DNA of 64,000 nt, taken from Paramecium pentaurelia (lineage: Eukaryota > Ciliophora > Oligohymenophorea > Peniculida > Parameciidae). Shown here piece after piece: positions 34,718 through 47,229 of this stretch. How positions within the stretch are numbered: position 1 is the stretch's first letter; each line of letters begins with the position of its first letter. The notes under the pieces were generated by a model. That model did not search any database, was not told where the DNA came from, and saw only the letters and a program-made list of their open reading frames with translations. The stretch covers positions 1,102,278 to 1,166,277 of the forward strand of contig CAJJDO010000001.1 of assembly GCA_905183005.1 (NCBI GenBank), written 5' to 3'. The position numbers and the translations under genes are program-made.

Positions 34718-37700
34718 ATGAGAAACTCATATTTGCTGTTGATCATTGCCATTACATTAGTACATGGAATGGAGGAGTCTCTGACCCTTATGAGTTTAGA
34801 GTAGATGAATTCTTTAGACACATCTTCATTTGACTGTTAACGTCCATAGTCTGAATTCATATAGATGGAGAATTCCTTGTCTTAATGGCAAGACTTATTA
34901 GAACATAAAGATTATATTGATCATGATATTTAAGTACTTCAAGGCATCCAAGCTAAAGTGGGCCTCAAAGCATCACATAAATAAGTGATTAAATCATTAA
35001 GTCAACTTAAATTACCTAAAACATCCACAAAGATAGGCTTAGCTGAAGTTGAAGCACTTAAATAATAATGTGGATGTCTCAAAAATTCTGATGACAATTG
35101 TGATGCTCTATTAAAATTGCTATCTTATTTCATTCTCTCCCTTAGAAATGTCTAATCCTAATGCCAATAACATCCAATAACTGTAATTAAAATTAAGGGA
35201 AAAATCCATGATCTCTAAGTCATCAGAGCTGGATGTGGAGGTACCATAGATATCAAAGGTGATGAGGGTTGTGATACTCAAGAATAAACTTAACCAGATT
35301 AACCATCAACAGATCCAACCATATAACCAACAGAAGTTCCAGCTACCGATCCTATCCCATAACCAACTACAGATCCAATTCCAGATGATCAAAAGGATTC
35401 AGAAGAATCTACAGAAGAAACAACAGTTGATATTACTGAAGAAACAGTTGATACCCCAGAAGAAGAACAGGAAGATTAATAACCACCTCAACCTACAGAA
35501 GAGACAGCTGAACCCGAAGAAGGATAAGCTACAGTTGATGAAAATCAACCAGAAGAAGAAGGTGAAGCTCCTGATGCTGAAGAAAATTAACCAGCTGTTG
35601 CAGAAGAATAAGAAGGAACCCCAGAAGAAACATAAGCAGAAGAGGCAGTTGATACTCCTGCTGCAGAAGAGGAAGCTGATACTCAATCACCAGAAGAAGA
35701 TGGAGCAGAGGAATAAATACAAGATGCTGAAGAAGGTGAAAGCACACAAGAAGAAGTTGATTAAGCTGAGGATATTACTGAACCAGAAGAAGAAATTGAT
35801 ATTTAAGTACCAGAAGAAGGATCTGAAGAAAATGTTGCTGAAACAGCAGAAGAAGCATAACCAGAAAGTGCAGAAGAAAATGCAGCTGATAATGCTGAAG
35901 AAGGATAGGCTGAGAGTGCTGAGGAAAGTGTAGCTGAAGCAACTGAAGAAGGATAGGCTGAGAATGCTGAAGAAAGTCAACCTGAAGTAACTGAAGAAGG
36001 TGCAACTGAAGAAGATGCAGCAGAAGCAACTGAAGAAGTGGCAGTTGAAGCATCTGAAGAAACAGCAGTTTAGGCTGAGGAAGAAGAATTATAAATAAAT
36101 GAACCAGCAGAAGAAATTGATATTGAGGTACCTGCAGAGGAAGAGGCATGTGAAGAAGAGGAATCAGTTTGGGAAGAGGTAGAAGAAGAAATTGATGAAG
36201 AGATTAGTGAAGAAACATCTTAAGAAAATTAAAATTAACCAGCAGGTGAATCTGAAGAAGAATAATCTAGTGGTGAATAACAAGGGGAAGAATAAGAATA
36301 ATAAGCAGATGCTGAAGAGACAGAGAGTTCAGTTGGAGAACCTTTAGAATTTGAAGAAGAATAGAATGATGAAGTTCCTGCAGAAGAAACTATTACTGAT
36401 GAAGAAACAACAGATGAAGAAGAGAGCAGTGTTGGTGATGAGCCAATTCCTGATGATTAATAAGATGAAGAGTAGGAAGTTTTACCAGAAGGATGCAGAT
36501 AAGTTCCTGAAGATGTTTTGGATATCAGTTGGTTGAGTACAGAACCAATTGCTGTAAGTGATTTACCAGTTACAGAGACTTAAATAATTGGTTTATCATT
36601 TTATTTCAGATGGTTATCAAAATTCCCAGATGCTGTTCCTGAAGGATTGAGTTAAGAAACAAAATTCTTTGTTGCTGGTTTAGGAAATGCATTGAAATTC
36701 TATGTAGGATAAGGAGGATTCCATTTCAGTTCATTTGATGAGAATGGTTAAGAAACATATAAGAATGCTGGTCATGGTGATATTGAAGGATAATGGGTAC
36801 TTGTATACTTTGGTATTTCCAATTAAAAAGTTACAGGATTTGCTTAAATTTAAGGATAAGATGTTGAGACAATAGAATTTGATGTAAATTTGACATTAGA
36901 TGAATCTTATCAATTAGTGATTGGTGGACCAGATGGTGATGTTAAATCATTTAATGGTTAGATTGCTAGAGTATTTGCATTCAATGATGAATTGTACACA
37001 GAAACTAGTGAATTTACTTAATTTATTACAAATTGTTATGGAATACCTAAAAATATTTATAGTGGTAAGAGATTAACAATTCCAATTGAGAAGGAGAGAA
37101 CATTTGTATCTCCAGCTGCTTTTGATTATGATAGCATTTTTGAAAATAAGAAACCAATGTTACCAGATGAGTATTCTGCTAGTGGTTGGTTCAAATGGGA
37201 AGTACCAAATGATTAAAATATTTGGCATTCAGGATTTAGATGGACTACAAATAATTAAGAGACTAATCAAAACTTTAGACTCTTGGGAGATAGAGGACTA
37301 TCTTTCTTTGTTGGAGATGAAGATAATTTATAAGGACATGTTGCTTTTTGTACATATTCTTTCAAGACTGCAAATGGGTATTTAATTTAAATATGTTAGT
37401 AAATAAAAAGTTAATGATTGTAAAATGGTTAAGTATGGAAATAAATTGACTGAATGGTTCTATGTTTATTTTGGATATAGTAGACATTTGAATAAGGCTT
37501 ATGGATATATGGAATTCACACATGAGATGGCTTAAATGGAATTTAAAGATGTTAGACATTATTATGCTAGCAAAATATATTTCTATTTGGGATAAGATAA
37601 GTTTTATCCACCTTTCAATGGCAAAGTATAAGGATTCATGTTAAATTTCTTTGATGGATCTTATAGAACATCCAGTTATGATTACAGTATTATTATTTAA

Positions 37701-38123
37701 TTAAATATAAAAAATAGCTTTCGGATATTTCCCAAGACCAGTCTATGAATATGATGATTCTAAGGAATTGATACCATCTGAACCAGTATAAAAGAAGAAG
37801 TAATTATTTTTATATATATTTTAGATGTCCAAAAGTTGTTGAAATCACTGTTGAAAATGCATCTGATGTTTTATGTGCTTTGAGTAATTATTTGTCTGCT
37901 GTTGCACAAGGACATGATCCTGCTTCAGATCCTAAAGCTGAAACCTTCTGTTTCTGTTTAGTCTATGAGGAAGGTATTTGTTATTTATTAAATATTAGAA
38001 AATGCATCTCCTGATTTGTTGATGTTGGCTTAAATATTTGGTGGAAAGATTAAATAAAAATAATCTAATGTTAATTCCTCAATCAAGAAATTGATAAGCA
38101 GATAGAATGCACTATTAAAGTGA
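34718..38123 (+). CDS. Secreted acidic protein with two concanavalin-A-like lectin domains
   Basis: A 1100-residue protein with introns 37378-37399, 37687-37717, 37800-37824 and 37974-37998. It starts with a textbook signal peptide (MRNSYLLLIIAITLVHG). About 170 residues with paired cysteines follow (QCGCLKNSDDNCDALLKLL). Next come ~400 residues of degenerate E/A/T-rich acidic repeats (variants of AEEGQAEXAEE, about 35270-36500). Two laminin-G/ConA-like beta-sandwich regions come after that, recognised by similar strand motifs (FYFRWLSKF...WVLVYFGIS; GWFKWEVPN...WFYVYFGYS). A cysteine-containing C-terminal segment of ~95 residues ends the protein. The fold assignment is by eye and moderate. 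A secreted, surface or secretory-granule (possibly trichocyst-related) role is a guess. The start was moved from an upstream ATG in another frame because only 34718 gives a signal peptide and an open frame. Confidence 0.8.
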
Positions 38124-38216
38124 TTGTTAGAACATTCAATATTATTTTATTAATTAATATACTCTCATACTAAAAGTGGAAATTATTACTTTTCTATATT
38201 ATTTAATTTATCCAAC

Positions 38217-40554
38217 ATGAATATATTTAAGTAAAAAAAAAAAGAAGAACCCAAAAAGAAAATTACAGTCACCATTGTATATTAATATTTTCTATTTTAG
38301 GAATAACTAACCATGTTATTTATGAAATCAAAGGAATACATTAATCTTGATAAATAGAAAAAAATTAATGAAGCCATTTAATAGGAAACTAAATTATTGA
38401 ATATGCTCAAGGCTCCTTAAAGAAATAGGAAGGATGAAGAAATTTAAATCATTAAAATTGTTAATATCCTTAATACCATTGAAGCCTATGATAAGGCTAT
38501 TATGTAATTAAAATTATTTTTATTCTTCTTAGTCAAATAAGTAACATAGATCAATTCAAGAGTCAAATTGTAGCAAGTTAAGGTGACCCCTCTAAAGTCA
38601 GTTAATACATTCCGTAATTTTTCTATTGCTACCATTAGTTATATCGCCAGTGTTTGTTATTACATTGAAAAAACTAATGATTTAAGAGGTGCTGTTGATC
38701 TCAAATAATAATTAAATGAATATTATGGATGTGATATTGCAACCACTTTTGAAAAATCAGTTGATCAAAATGCTAAATATTTATTTGGTATTTTAAATCT
38801 CTAATCTCCATCTGTTTAAAAATATGCATAAGACTTTAGTAAAAAATATTAGGTACTTGATGTTCCAGGATTAAATTATTAATCATAATAATAATAATAA
38901 CAAGCTTGGAATCCTGCTTAATATCCTCAACCTTAATAAGGAGGTCCATAATAAGGTGGAGGTTATCCATAATAATAATAAGGTGGAGGTTATCCATAAT
39001 AATAATAAGGTGGAGGTTATCCATAATAATAATAAGGTGGAGGTTATCCATAATAATAATAAGGTGGAGGTTATCCATAATAATAATAAGGTGGAGGTTA
39101 TCCATAATAATAATAAGGTGGAGGTTATCCATAATAATAATAAGGTGGAGGTTATCCATAATAATAATAAGGTGGAGGTTATCCATAATAATAATAAGGT
39201 GGAGGTTATCCATAATAATAATAAGGTGGAGGTTATCCATAATAATAATAAGGTGGAGGTTATCCATAATAATAATAAGGTGGAGGTTATCCATAATAAT
39301 AATAAGGTGGAGGTTATCCATAATAATAATAAGGTGGAGGTTATCCATAATAATAATAAGGTGGAGGTTATCCATAATAATAATAAGGTGGAGGTTATCC
39401 ATAATAATAATAAGGTGGAGGTTATCCATAATAATAATAAGGTGGAGGTTATCCATAATAATAATAAGGTGGAGGTTATCCATAATAATAATAAGGTGGA
39501 GGTTATCCATAATAATAATAAGGTGGAGGTTATCCATAATAATAATAAGGTGGAGGTTATCCATAATAATAATAAGGTGGAGGTTATCCATAATAATAAT
39601 AAGGTGGAGGTTATCCATAATAACCTTAACAATATCCATAATAAGGTAATTATTAATAGTCATTTCAAAACTCATAATAAACCTCATATCAATAATAAAT
39701 CCCTTAATAAAATAATTTTTATCCTAACTCCTATTAAAATCATTATGGTTTATAATAAAGCTCTAATCCATATGGATAATTATAATTTAGTTAATAGAAT
39801 ATTTACTAAAATAATCCAAATGTTTTTTTGCCTCAGATTTCTCAACCATAAATAGGTTTAAACCAAAAATAAAATTCAAATTTTAATTATCCATAACAAC
39901 AACATTCAATATACAATGCACCATCTTAAAAATAAGATAATAATAACATTGGTTTTGTTCCATTATAATAATAATCATAATTTTAATAATAATAAAATTA
40001 GTCATAATAACAATAGATTGTAGTAGATCCATTTGCAATAATTAATTAATCAAATAATTAATAGATGGTAGAATTGCCTCCTTTACCCAAATAATCAACT
40101 ATTTAATCCAATATTCCATTAAATTAAAATGGAGATAAATTTGCATTCAACAATTAAGCTCCATCTGATGAATAAGTACCATTTCAGTCTTAGAATTCTT
40201 AAAATTAAAGTAATTAATATTTCTAATTATATTAGATAATACTGGTAATTTTGGATAGAATAATCCTTTAGGGAATAGTTTAAATTCAAGGGGAAGTAAG
40301 TTTAGATAATAAATTTAGCGTAATTAACAGATCCTTTGAGTGATTAGAATTAGAATATTTTTGAAACAACAACAATTGGTTAAGATATGGCATTTAGTTT
40401 ACCTATTATGAACAATAAGAAAAATGAGGAGGTTCCCTTAGGAATAAATCATGATTTACGTTCTTTAGAAATCTTACATAATTTCAAGAATGGGGTTCCA
40501 TAATCTATTAATGATTCGATAAATTAATTACAATTGGCTGGTTTAAGTATATGA
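38217..40554 (+). CDS. IST1: IST1-like ESCRT-III-associated protein with long repetitive tail
   Basis: A 736-residue protein with introns 38277-38300, 38504-38532, 38614-38638, 40210-40235 and 40296-40318. The N-terminal ~200 residues match the Ist1 helical fold: a basic start (MNIFKQKKKEEPKKKI); QETKLLNMLKAPQRNRKDEE; NTIEAYDKAII; the signature YIASVCYYIEKTNDLRGAVD, then LKQQLNEYYG; and ILNLQSPSVQKYAQDFSKKY. IST1 regulates VPS4 and ESCRT-III in membrane scission. The tail is a G/Y/P/Q low-complexity region: 24 perfect GGGYPQQQQ repeats (38955-39602), more N/Q/P-rich sequence, and a short conserved-looking end (HDLRSLEILHNFKNGVPQSI). The last two introns are needed to reach TGA 40552-40554. 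Human IST1 also has a proline-rich linker to MIM motifs; no MIM is identified here. Confidence 0.82.
38955..39602 (+). repeat. 27-bp minisatellite, 24 perfect units (GGGYPQQQQ)
   Basis: Unit GGTGGAGGTTATCCA followed by four TAA codons. There are 24 tandem copies with no substitution seen, followed by a partial unit at 39603-39620. In frame it encodes GGGYPQQQQ. It lacks TGA or TCA in any frame, which explains the shadow ORFs on both strands. Confidence 0.97.
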
Positions 40555-40868
40555 AAAAGTATAATGCATATATTTCTATAAGAAAAATATAATTGTATTA
40601 TTATTAATTTAAGGGTTAATGAAATTTGATGAGATATTTAATATTTAAATAATTAAGTTAACATTTACAAGCATTGAAAAAGTAATATATGCTCCTTCTT
40701 TTCTTAAATACATCTCATATATTTACAAAGTGTTGATTTTTTTATTCTTAGTGAATAAGTCGAATGATAACTATGCAAGGACATAATATTAAGAGGATGG
40801 TAATAATTTGTTTTTTGATTTGTTTCTGTCTTATAGATCTTCCTCGAAACCAATTTTTCCAGGCATCT
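40555..40868. other. Intergenic region / possible 5' extension
   Basis: Spacer between IST1 and the Spen-type gene. The frame of the latter stays open upstream to ATG 40764. That extension contains an odd hydrophobic stretch (VIICFLICFCLI), so it is treated as UTR or intron rather than coding. Confidence 0.4.
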
Positions 40869-43112
40869 ATGCTACCAGAAAAAGAGAGTTAAAAGAATAG
40901 CAATTGTAAATTACATATAGGAAACCTTCCTCTATAAATAACTGAAGAGACATTGCATCGAGTATTCTCAAAATATGGGTAGATAAAGGAAGTGAAGATA
41001 ATTCGAAAAAATAGTCAAGGGGTTTAGTTTATTATTTAAATTATAATAAGTAACCTTTGAAAGATTATTGCTATGGCTTTGTTCTTATGTGTGATGGTGA
41101 TGGTGCTTAAAATGCAGTTACAGAATTGAAATAAAATAGTCCTTTGGGTACAAATTGGACAGTTGCATTTAGTAAAGACAAAAATGATGTATGTTTGTAT
41201 ATAGTAATATAAATGAAGGAAATTGTAGGGAATGGTCATTAGAAATCTGAGAAGATAAGATAGAATGATAAATCAAAGGAGAGATTCAAGAAAGATAAGA
41301 CTAAGATAAAAAAGAAGGTTGTAATTTTAATTCATAAACGACTAAGAAATCGGAATCATCTTCATCATCTGATTCATCTATAGAAAAATCAGATAAAAAA
41401 CAAAAAAAATAAAAAAAGAAGAAGTAATCAAGTTCGTCTGAATCATCTTCATCCAAATTGCCAACGAGAAGTGCCCTTGTAAAAATAGAAAGTAAGCCAA
41501 TTGATAATAATCTTTTCGATATGGTATTTTCAGGTGAGTCTTAACGTCATCCTTTGTATTAATAAGTATTAATATAATCTTTAAATAGCCATAATCATAA
41601 TATTAAATAAAACATATTGTAAATGTAAGAGAGTTGTTTATATCTGGTATTCCTTAATCTAAAACTTAATCTGATATCTAAAGAATATTTTCTCATTATG
41701 GAATAGTAGAAAGAATAGATATAATACCAAAATAATTAGCAAATTTTGCATATGTAAAATTTAAGAAATTAGATGCTGTAAATTAGGCAATCCAAAATTA
41801 ATAATATATAATTGAATAACTTGATGGTATAGGATAAGTGAAAATATATTAATCAGATCCATTTAAAAGAGCATAAATAGTAGGAAATGCAGAAGATAGT
41901 GAGAAAGTAAATATAATAATTAAAAACTCAGGATGAAGATATGCTTCCTGTAATGTTTATAGGATTCCCTCCAAACTAAAGTTTTACTATTGATGAGAAG
42001 TTCATCAAAAAAATGGCTTAAAAATATGGAGGAGATGTAAAAGGAGTTTAACTCTTCCATCCTTAATCTCCATAATTAAGATCTTATATTCTTATTGAAT
42101 TTTCCTAACTAAGAGATTGTAAAAAAGCCAGAAGGAAGTTTTGTAGATATAAGATACAAATTCTTGGAGATAAGAAATGTGATGTAGCAATTTTATCAAA
42201 TTATTCCAATAATCTCCAAAATAAGAAATAAGCAACTTAGTATATACCATATACAATGGGTATTAAACACTATTTATAATAGATTATATGGCAACCAATC
42301 AATAAATGCCTATGCATATGATGCCCAGACCATTTTAGACATAAATGACTATGATATAACCTTATCCAAATTAACCTTTGTCTTAATAATAATTCCAATC
42401 ATCTCATTATGGTGATTATAATTAAATACCTATAATGTATCCTCAATAACAATAAAATCAATAATAAATGATTTATATCAAAAATTAGTCTTAAATATCT
42501 TTGTCTAATTAATAATAAACTCAACCATAATTTCGACCTCATTAATAATAACCAATCAATCCTTATTATTAATAATTAACTACCTAGACATAAAATCAAA
42601 ATTATACATAACAGTAATTCATGGATATGATTATGCCTCCACCTTAACCAATGAAATCTGAAGATTCAAATCCTACTTTTTGGAGTGGATATATGAATAG
42701 AGGTAAATAACATAGAGTTGGTATTGATGCTCGAATGTATAGTGCTGTTATAGATAGAAATAAAAGTAAATTTGCAAATAATTTAGTCAATTTACCTTGT
42801 AATTTAGAAATGAGTTATCTATGTTCTTATTAAGATGCATATTAAAGAGCTATTTAAGATTAGTCTGCTGTCTTTATATTTAGTCCAGCTTAAGAATCAG
42901 ATTACCCCAAATTCACAGAATATATATAATATTTGAGAAACAAAGTAAAAAAAAATTAATTATATTCCAAATAGCAAAGAGCTGGAGTTATTCAAACTGA
43001 AGTCTTTTTTATTTATGTGATACCGCCTGGAGTACTAGAAGCACAATAAATTTGCAATATAAACTAATAAGAAATGATTGCCATTTATTGTAATAAAGAT
43101 ATAAAGATTTGA
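40869..43112 (+). CDS. Spen-family RNA-binding protein (three RRMs plus SPOC domain)
   Basis: About 705 residues with introns 41022-41050, 41321-41346, 41566-41588, 41907-41931 and 42260-42282. RRM1: KLHIGNLPLQITEETLHRVF, then CYGFVLM. A K/S/E-rich linker of ~130 residues follows. RRM2: RELFISGIPQSKTQSDIQRI, then NFAYVKFKKLD. RRM3-like: VMFIGFPPNQSFTIDEKFIK. A Q/P/N-rich stretch leads to a C-terminal SPOC domain (TFWSGYMNRGKQHRVGIDAR; VFIFSPAQESDYPKFTEYIQ; RAGVIQTEVFFIYVIPPG). RRMs followed by SPOC define Spen proteins (split ends, FPA), which act in nuclear RNA processing and transcription control. ATG 40869 was chosen; an in-frame ATG at 40764 is the alternative. A further intron around 41186-41215 cannot be excluded. 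Two introns end in AAG. Confidence 0.85.
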
Positions 43113-44247
43113 AAAAATAATCAACAAAATTATTTAAAATATAAACATTGTCAAATTACATATTATTTTTTACTTTATTATAATGTAATTCAAATCCATT
43201 CTAAATCTAATAAAAAAATTAACCTTAAATATCATACAAATCCTATTTCTAGTTCTATTGCTAAGATTCGGAGTATATAACTGTTTATTCATTTTTATTC
43301 TTATTTCTTGTTTATCTAAATCCCATTTACTATCTAAGAATAGATAAATATATGATAGATTGTGTATAATTCTTAGATTATTTTATATAAATACTTAAGT
43401 TTCCCTAATTATATCAAAAACACATTTAAACACTATCCGGAAATGTGAATACAAAATTCTAACATAATTTAATTAACAATTGTAATACATTAAATTAATT
43501 AAGAGTTATTTATAAATAAGGTGATATATGTGATTTTGTATCTGTTTTAAAAAGTAAAAATTACAAATATTCTCTCAAATAAATACGAAAGCCAAAAAGT
43601 TAAAGGTAATGTTCTCTCCAAAACAACATTCTTTTATTTCTAAAACAATTTATATCAAAGTTTATGATTAATTAATAAATCTATTTTGGAAGATGGATTA
43701 TATCTAAATAAATATATCTTAATAGGCTATATTATTCAGACAAAATATTCACTATACATTTAATCAATTATTAGTATGATATCCAGCTTATATCTTACTA
43801 TTAAATAGCTGATTTAATATCAAAGTAGAATATTTTAGAATCCACTCCAGTTGTTAAAAAATTATTTAATAATATCAAAATCTTTTATATCTTTTAAAAT
43901 TAAATAACCTTTATTCTATATGAATACTTTAGTTAAGAATATATTATATTACTATTCTATTGAAATAATCTTATGAAATGTATTTGAATTAATTGTTCTA
44001 TTTATGTGAATACCATAAGTATATTTAATTTAATGATTTACACATAAATGTAGAATCCAAATAATAGTTACTAAACCAAATAAAATACACTTATGATTTT
44101 TGAAAAGATCATAGTTTTATTTATAATAAATAATATTGATTAATATTACTTAGATATATTAGAATTCTAAGAAATATAGATGTATATTATTTAAATTTTA
44201 GAATTTCTAATTATAAATTAAAATTTATAATATTAACAGTTAGTAAA
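43113..44247. other. Long intergenic region
   Basis: About 1.1 kb, AT-rich. A minus-strand open stretch around 43300-43640 (about 110 codons without TGA) shows no recognisable domain and no clean start. With a single stop codon such stretches are expected by chance. It could be a decayed gene, but I cannot support one. Confidence 0.35.
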
Positions 44248-44988
44248 ATGTATTATCATTAAGTGTTGAATACAAATCAAAGTCAAGCATTTGTAAGTAC
44301 AATAAATACTGAAAGAACAAGATGTCAAACTTAACATTATAAAGAGAATTCTAAATAATTTCTCTATTAATAACCAATTTAATAGCAATAGTAAAACTTG
44401 AATGAATAGTTATTAATATAAAATTAAAAGGTATTAAAATATAATGTATAATATTAGTTAAGTGATTAAAATATTAGATTATAAAATGAATGTAAGAGAT
44501 TAGAATATCATTTGAATTTAATTTAACAGAATTTTTAGCAATTAAAATAATTGTATGATTAAGATTAATTGGAAATGCAACGTTTTACATATTTTTGTCA
44601 TTAATAATAATAAGAACATAATTCAATGTAAACAAGAATATTAGATTTGGAATAAGAGAACTTTTAACTTCATCATGAAATAGATCATTATAAGAAAAAT
44701 TTAAAGGATTAAGAATTTATGGAGAATTAAAGAAGAGAAATTATGATTGGTTAATAGAAATTGATAGAACTTTAAGAAGAAATGAAAAAAGAAGTAGAAT
44801 AAATAAGACATGATCCTTTAATAGAAATCTTAGAATCTTGGAGAGATCGAGCCTTAAAATCATGCACCTATAGTAGTTAATAAAAACCAATTAATAAATT
44901 AAATACAACAAAAGAAAAATATTAGAAATTGAGCAGATTAACAATGCAAGCAGCTGAATTATTAAGTTTTAAATTAAATTATAAATGA
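44248..44988 (+). CDS. Coiled-coil protein, unknown function
   Basis: A 246-residue frame. The N-terminus is Q/N-rich. The middle and C-terminal parts are long amphipathic helices with heptad spacing (LEYHLNLIQQNFQQLKQLYD; TRILDLEQENFQLHHEIDHY; QKLIELQEEMKKEVEQI), then a short basic end (KLSRLTMQAAELLSFKLNYK). A structural or basal-body/cytoskeletal role is plausible from the architecture only. A stretch at 44431-44457 has the size and ends of an intron (27 nt, GTA..TAG) but is a multiple of three without TGA, so the frame is intact either way. Confidence 0.75.
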
Positions 44989-45764
44989 TAATTTATTATC
45001 AAACAAATCAAATTTATTCTATAATATTTTATTCATTTATAATCCATTCAAAAATTTAATATGTTTTATTCATATGTACAAAATGATTTAAATTAAATTT
45101 ATTAAAAAAGAGTAATATTGTTATATTTTTAGATAAATTAAAAATATACAAAGAGATATAATAACATAATGAAAAATATTGGGAAATTGTAGAAATAAAA
45201 GTAGATAAATAGATTAAAACTAATTATTAATTGCTAAAATTAAATAATATATTCAAAATTTAATGATTATATGGATTAAGCATTACAAAAAAGTATAGTA
45301 AATTGTAAAACCAAAATATATATTTAAATGTAATGAGTAAATATTGTAAAAAAAAAGATATATTTATAAATAGATTTCGTATTTGATTATAAATTTAATT
45401 TATATATTATATTTATTATTTACAATATATTGTATTTATATTTTTAAATGATAATCTTCATTAATATATTAGAATTTATGATTTCAATTTTTAAATTTAG
45501 GTATATTATATAAATAATTGTTGTTAGTAGTTTGAGAACTCTCACTTTACTTAATTATTTTAAACTTCCATTTCCCTATATTTAATATATAAATTTAAAA
45601 AAATTAGAAACCATTTATGAAAATTGATTAAAAGATTTATATAAAATGTAAAGTAAAAAATTCATTTCTATTTATTTATGTAATGACCTATATGATATTT
45701 ATATATTTAAATATAGATTAAGTTCTAGTATTTTAGGAATTAATTAAGTTGTTTTATTTGATAT
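44989..45764. other. Intergenic region
   Basis: AT-rich. A possible mini-frame (about 55 codons, start near 45175) is rich in TAA/TAG codons but has no domain and is within chance expectation. Confidence 0.35.
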
Positions 45765-46775
45765 ATGTCTTTGATTGTTAGAAATATATTAAGCATAAGG
45801 GAAGAATGGAGATAACTTTTGAAGAAGAAAATTAAAAAAACCAAAAGAAAGAATTAATATACTATACCATATAAGTTTGATGATGATACTTAGAATACTA
45901 AATAAAAAAATGATTCTTTGCTAATTGTTTAAAATATTCCAACAACCATTCCAAATAATAATGTTTTTAGACTCAAAACTAACATTCAGTTTTCTTTATA
46001 AATAAACAAGGATTATTCATTAGGTTCATTATTTGTGGATCCTCATTCTAACAATTACAAAATTGCAAGAATAGATAAAAGGAAAAATCTGATAATACTA
46101 ACATTAGATTAAATAGATAGACCAATCACTCCACCAGAAGTTCTGTATTCTATATTTAAAGATAGAAATACTTAATTAGCTTAAACATTTATGTAATATA
46201 ATAATAGAAACCTTGAACCAACTAAATGCAAATTCTATAAAATATAAGAAATGATAGATTTTGAATAAAAGATTTAAGGATAACCATATGCAGTTTATGT
46301 AAATATTTATAAAGATGGTATATGGAAAACATTTTAAAAGATTTTTAGTTAAGAATTACTACAGATTTTAGCTATATCAGAAGAGATGCTTTTTCATTAT
46401 TGTAAAGAAACTTAATTAATGCCTATTAGTGCATATTATGATAAAAATGATGAATAATTGAAGGTATTTTATAAGACATTCAAAGGGATTGTTGGTTAAT
46501 AATCAATAAAAAGAGAATATATAAATTACAATGGAGAGCAATTTACTGCATCTCTTATTGTTTAATGTTTCTTTATTTATGATGAAGAAAAAGATTTGAT
46601 TTTTGATTATACATACTTTGTAACAGATTGTGATAAAAAATGGTTATCTTAAGAGAGAGTCAAATAAAATGAACTGGATTATTTTAATATTAAACCTAAT
46701 TCTTGTTAAATTGAAGAATCTCTTGATTAAGAGCCACTAAAAAGATGTGGATTTAAAATATTGAATCAGAAATGA
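45765..46775 (+). CDS. Hypothetical protein, 336 residues
   Basis: An intronless frame with globular composition. It starts with a basic helix (REEWRQLLKKKIKKTKRKN) and continues with alternating hydrophobic/charged strands (YKIARIDKRKNLIILTLDQI; PYAVYVNIYKDGIWKTFQKI; QLKVFYKTFKGIVGQQSI; FTASLIVQCFFIYDEEKDLI). It ends LKRCGFKILNQK before TGA 46773-46775. No family is recognised. The internal PITPPEVLYSIFKDR could be a functional motif but is unassigned. The balanced composition makes this a real gene in my judgement. Confidence 0.75.
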
Positions 46776-47229
46776 TAATATTTTTAATTATTAATCAGCT
46801 ATTATATTTTTATAGTTTAGTAAATAAAACTAAAATTTATTAATAATATTATTTTAATTTTTTACTAAATAAAAATATTTATTGAATATCACATAGATTA
46901 TTAAACTCAGTATTTTGGCACCAGTTACTTTTTCATCATAAATATCTAATTTATTTTAATTAAATTGATACTTATATTATTACAGAGGATATAAAACTAA
47001 TTATATTTAAATATTATTATTATAAAAATGATAATAATAATAAGATAATCAAACAATAAAAGGATTTAATTTTAATTCAAATATCTTATATCAGTAATAT
47101 ATATAAAATCATTTAATTTAATTAATTGATTATATAAATATAACTGATATAAATAAATATTTAAGAATTTCTATTTAATAAAGAATAAATTTAAGCTAAC
47201 TTACTTTTAACATGATACTAAATTTTAAA
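46776..47229. other. Convergent intergenic region
   Basis: AT-rich spacer between two convergent genes. No frame recognised. Confidence 0.4.

Noticed and set aside
35399..36149. Minus-strand ORFs opposite the acidic repeat region
   Set aside because: Low-complexity mirror frames of GAA-rich codons. The + strand frame is continuous with a signal peptide and folded domains.
38955..39602. CRISPR-like or satellite array
   Set aside because: Units are contiguous 27-mers with no spacers, are in frame with a protein and sit in a eukaryotic genome.
38836..39855. Long overlapping ORFs on both strands (repeats such as MDNLHLIII, LLWITSTLL, VEVIHNNNK)
   Set aside because: These are shadow frames of the 27-bp minisatellite, which lacks stop codons in every frame. 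Only the GGGYPQQQQ frame joins conserved IST1 sequence on both sides.
43113..44247. Minus-strand gene of about 110 codons
   Set aside because: No domain, no clear start. Such open stretches are expected when TGA is the only stop in AT-rich DNA.
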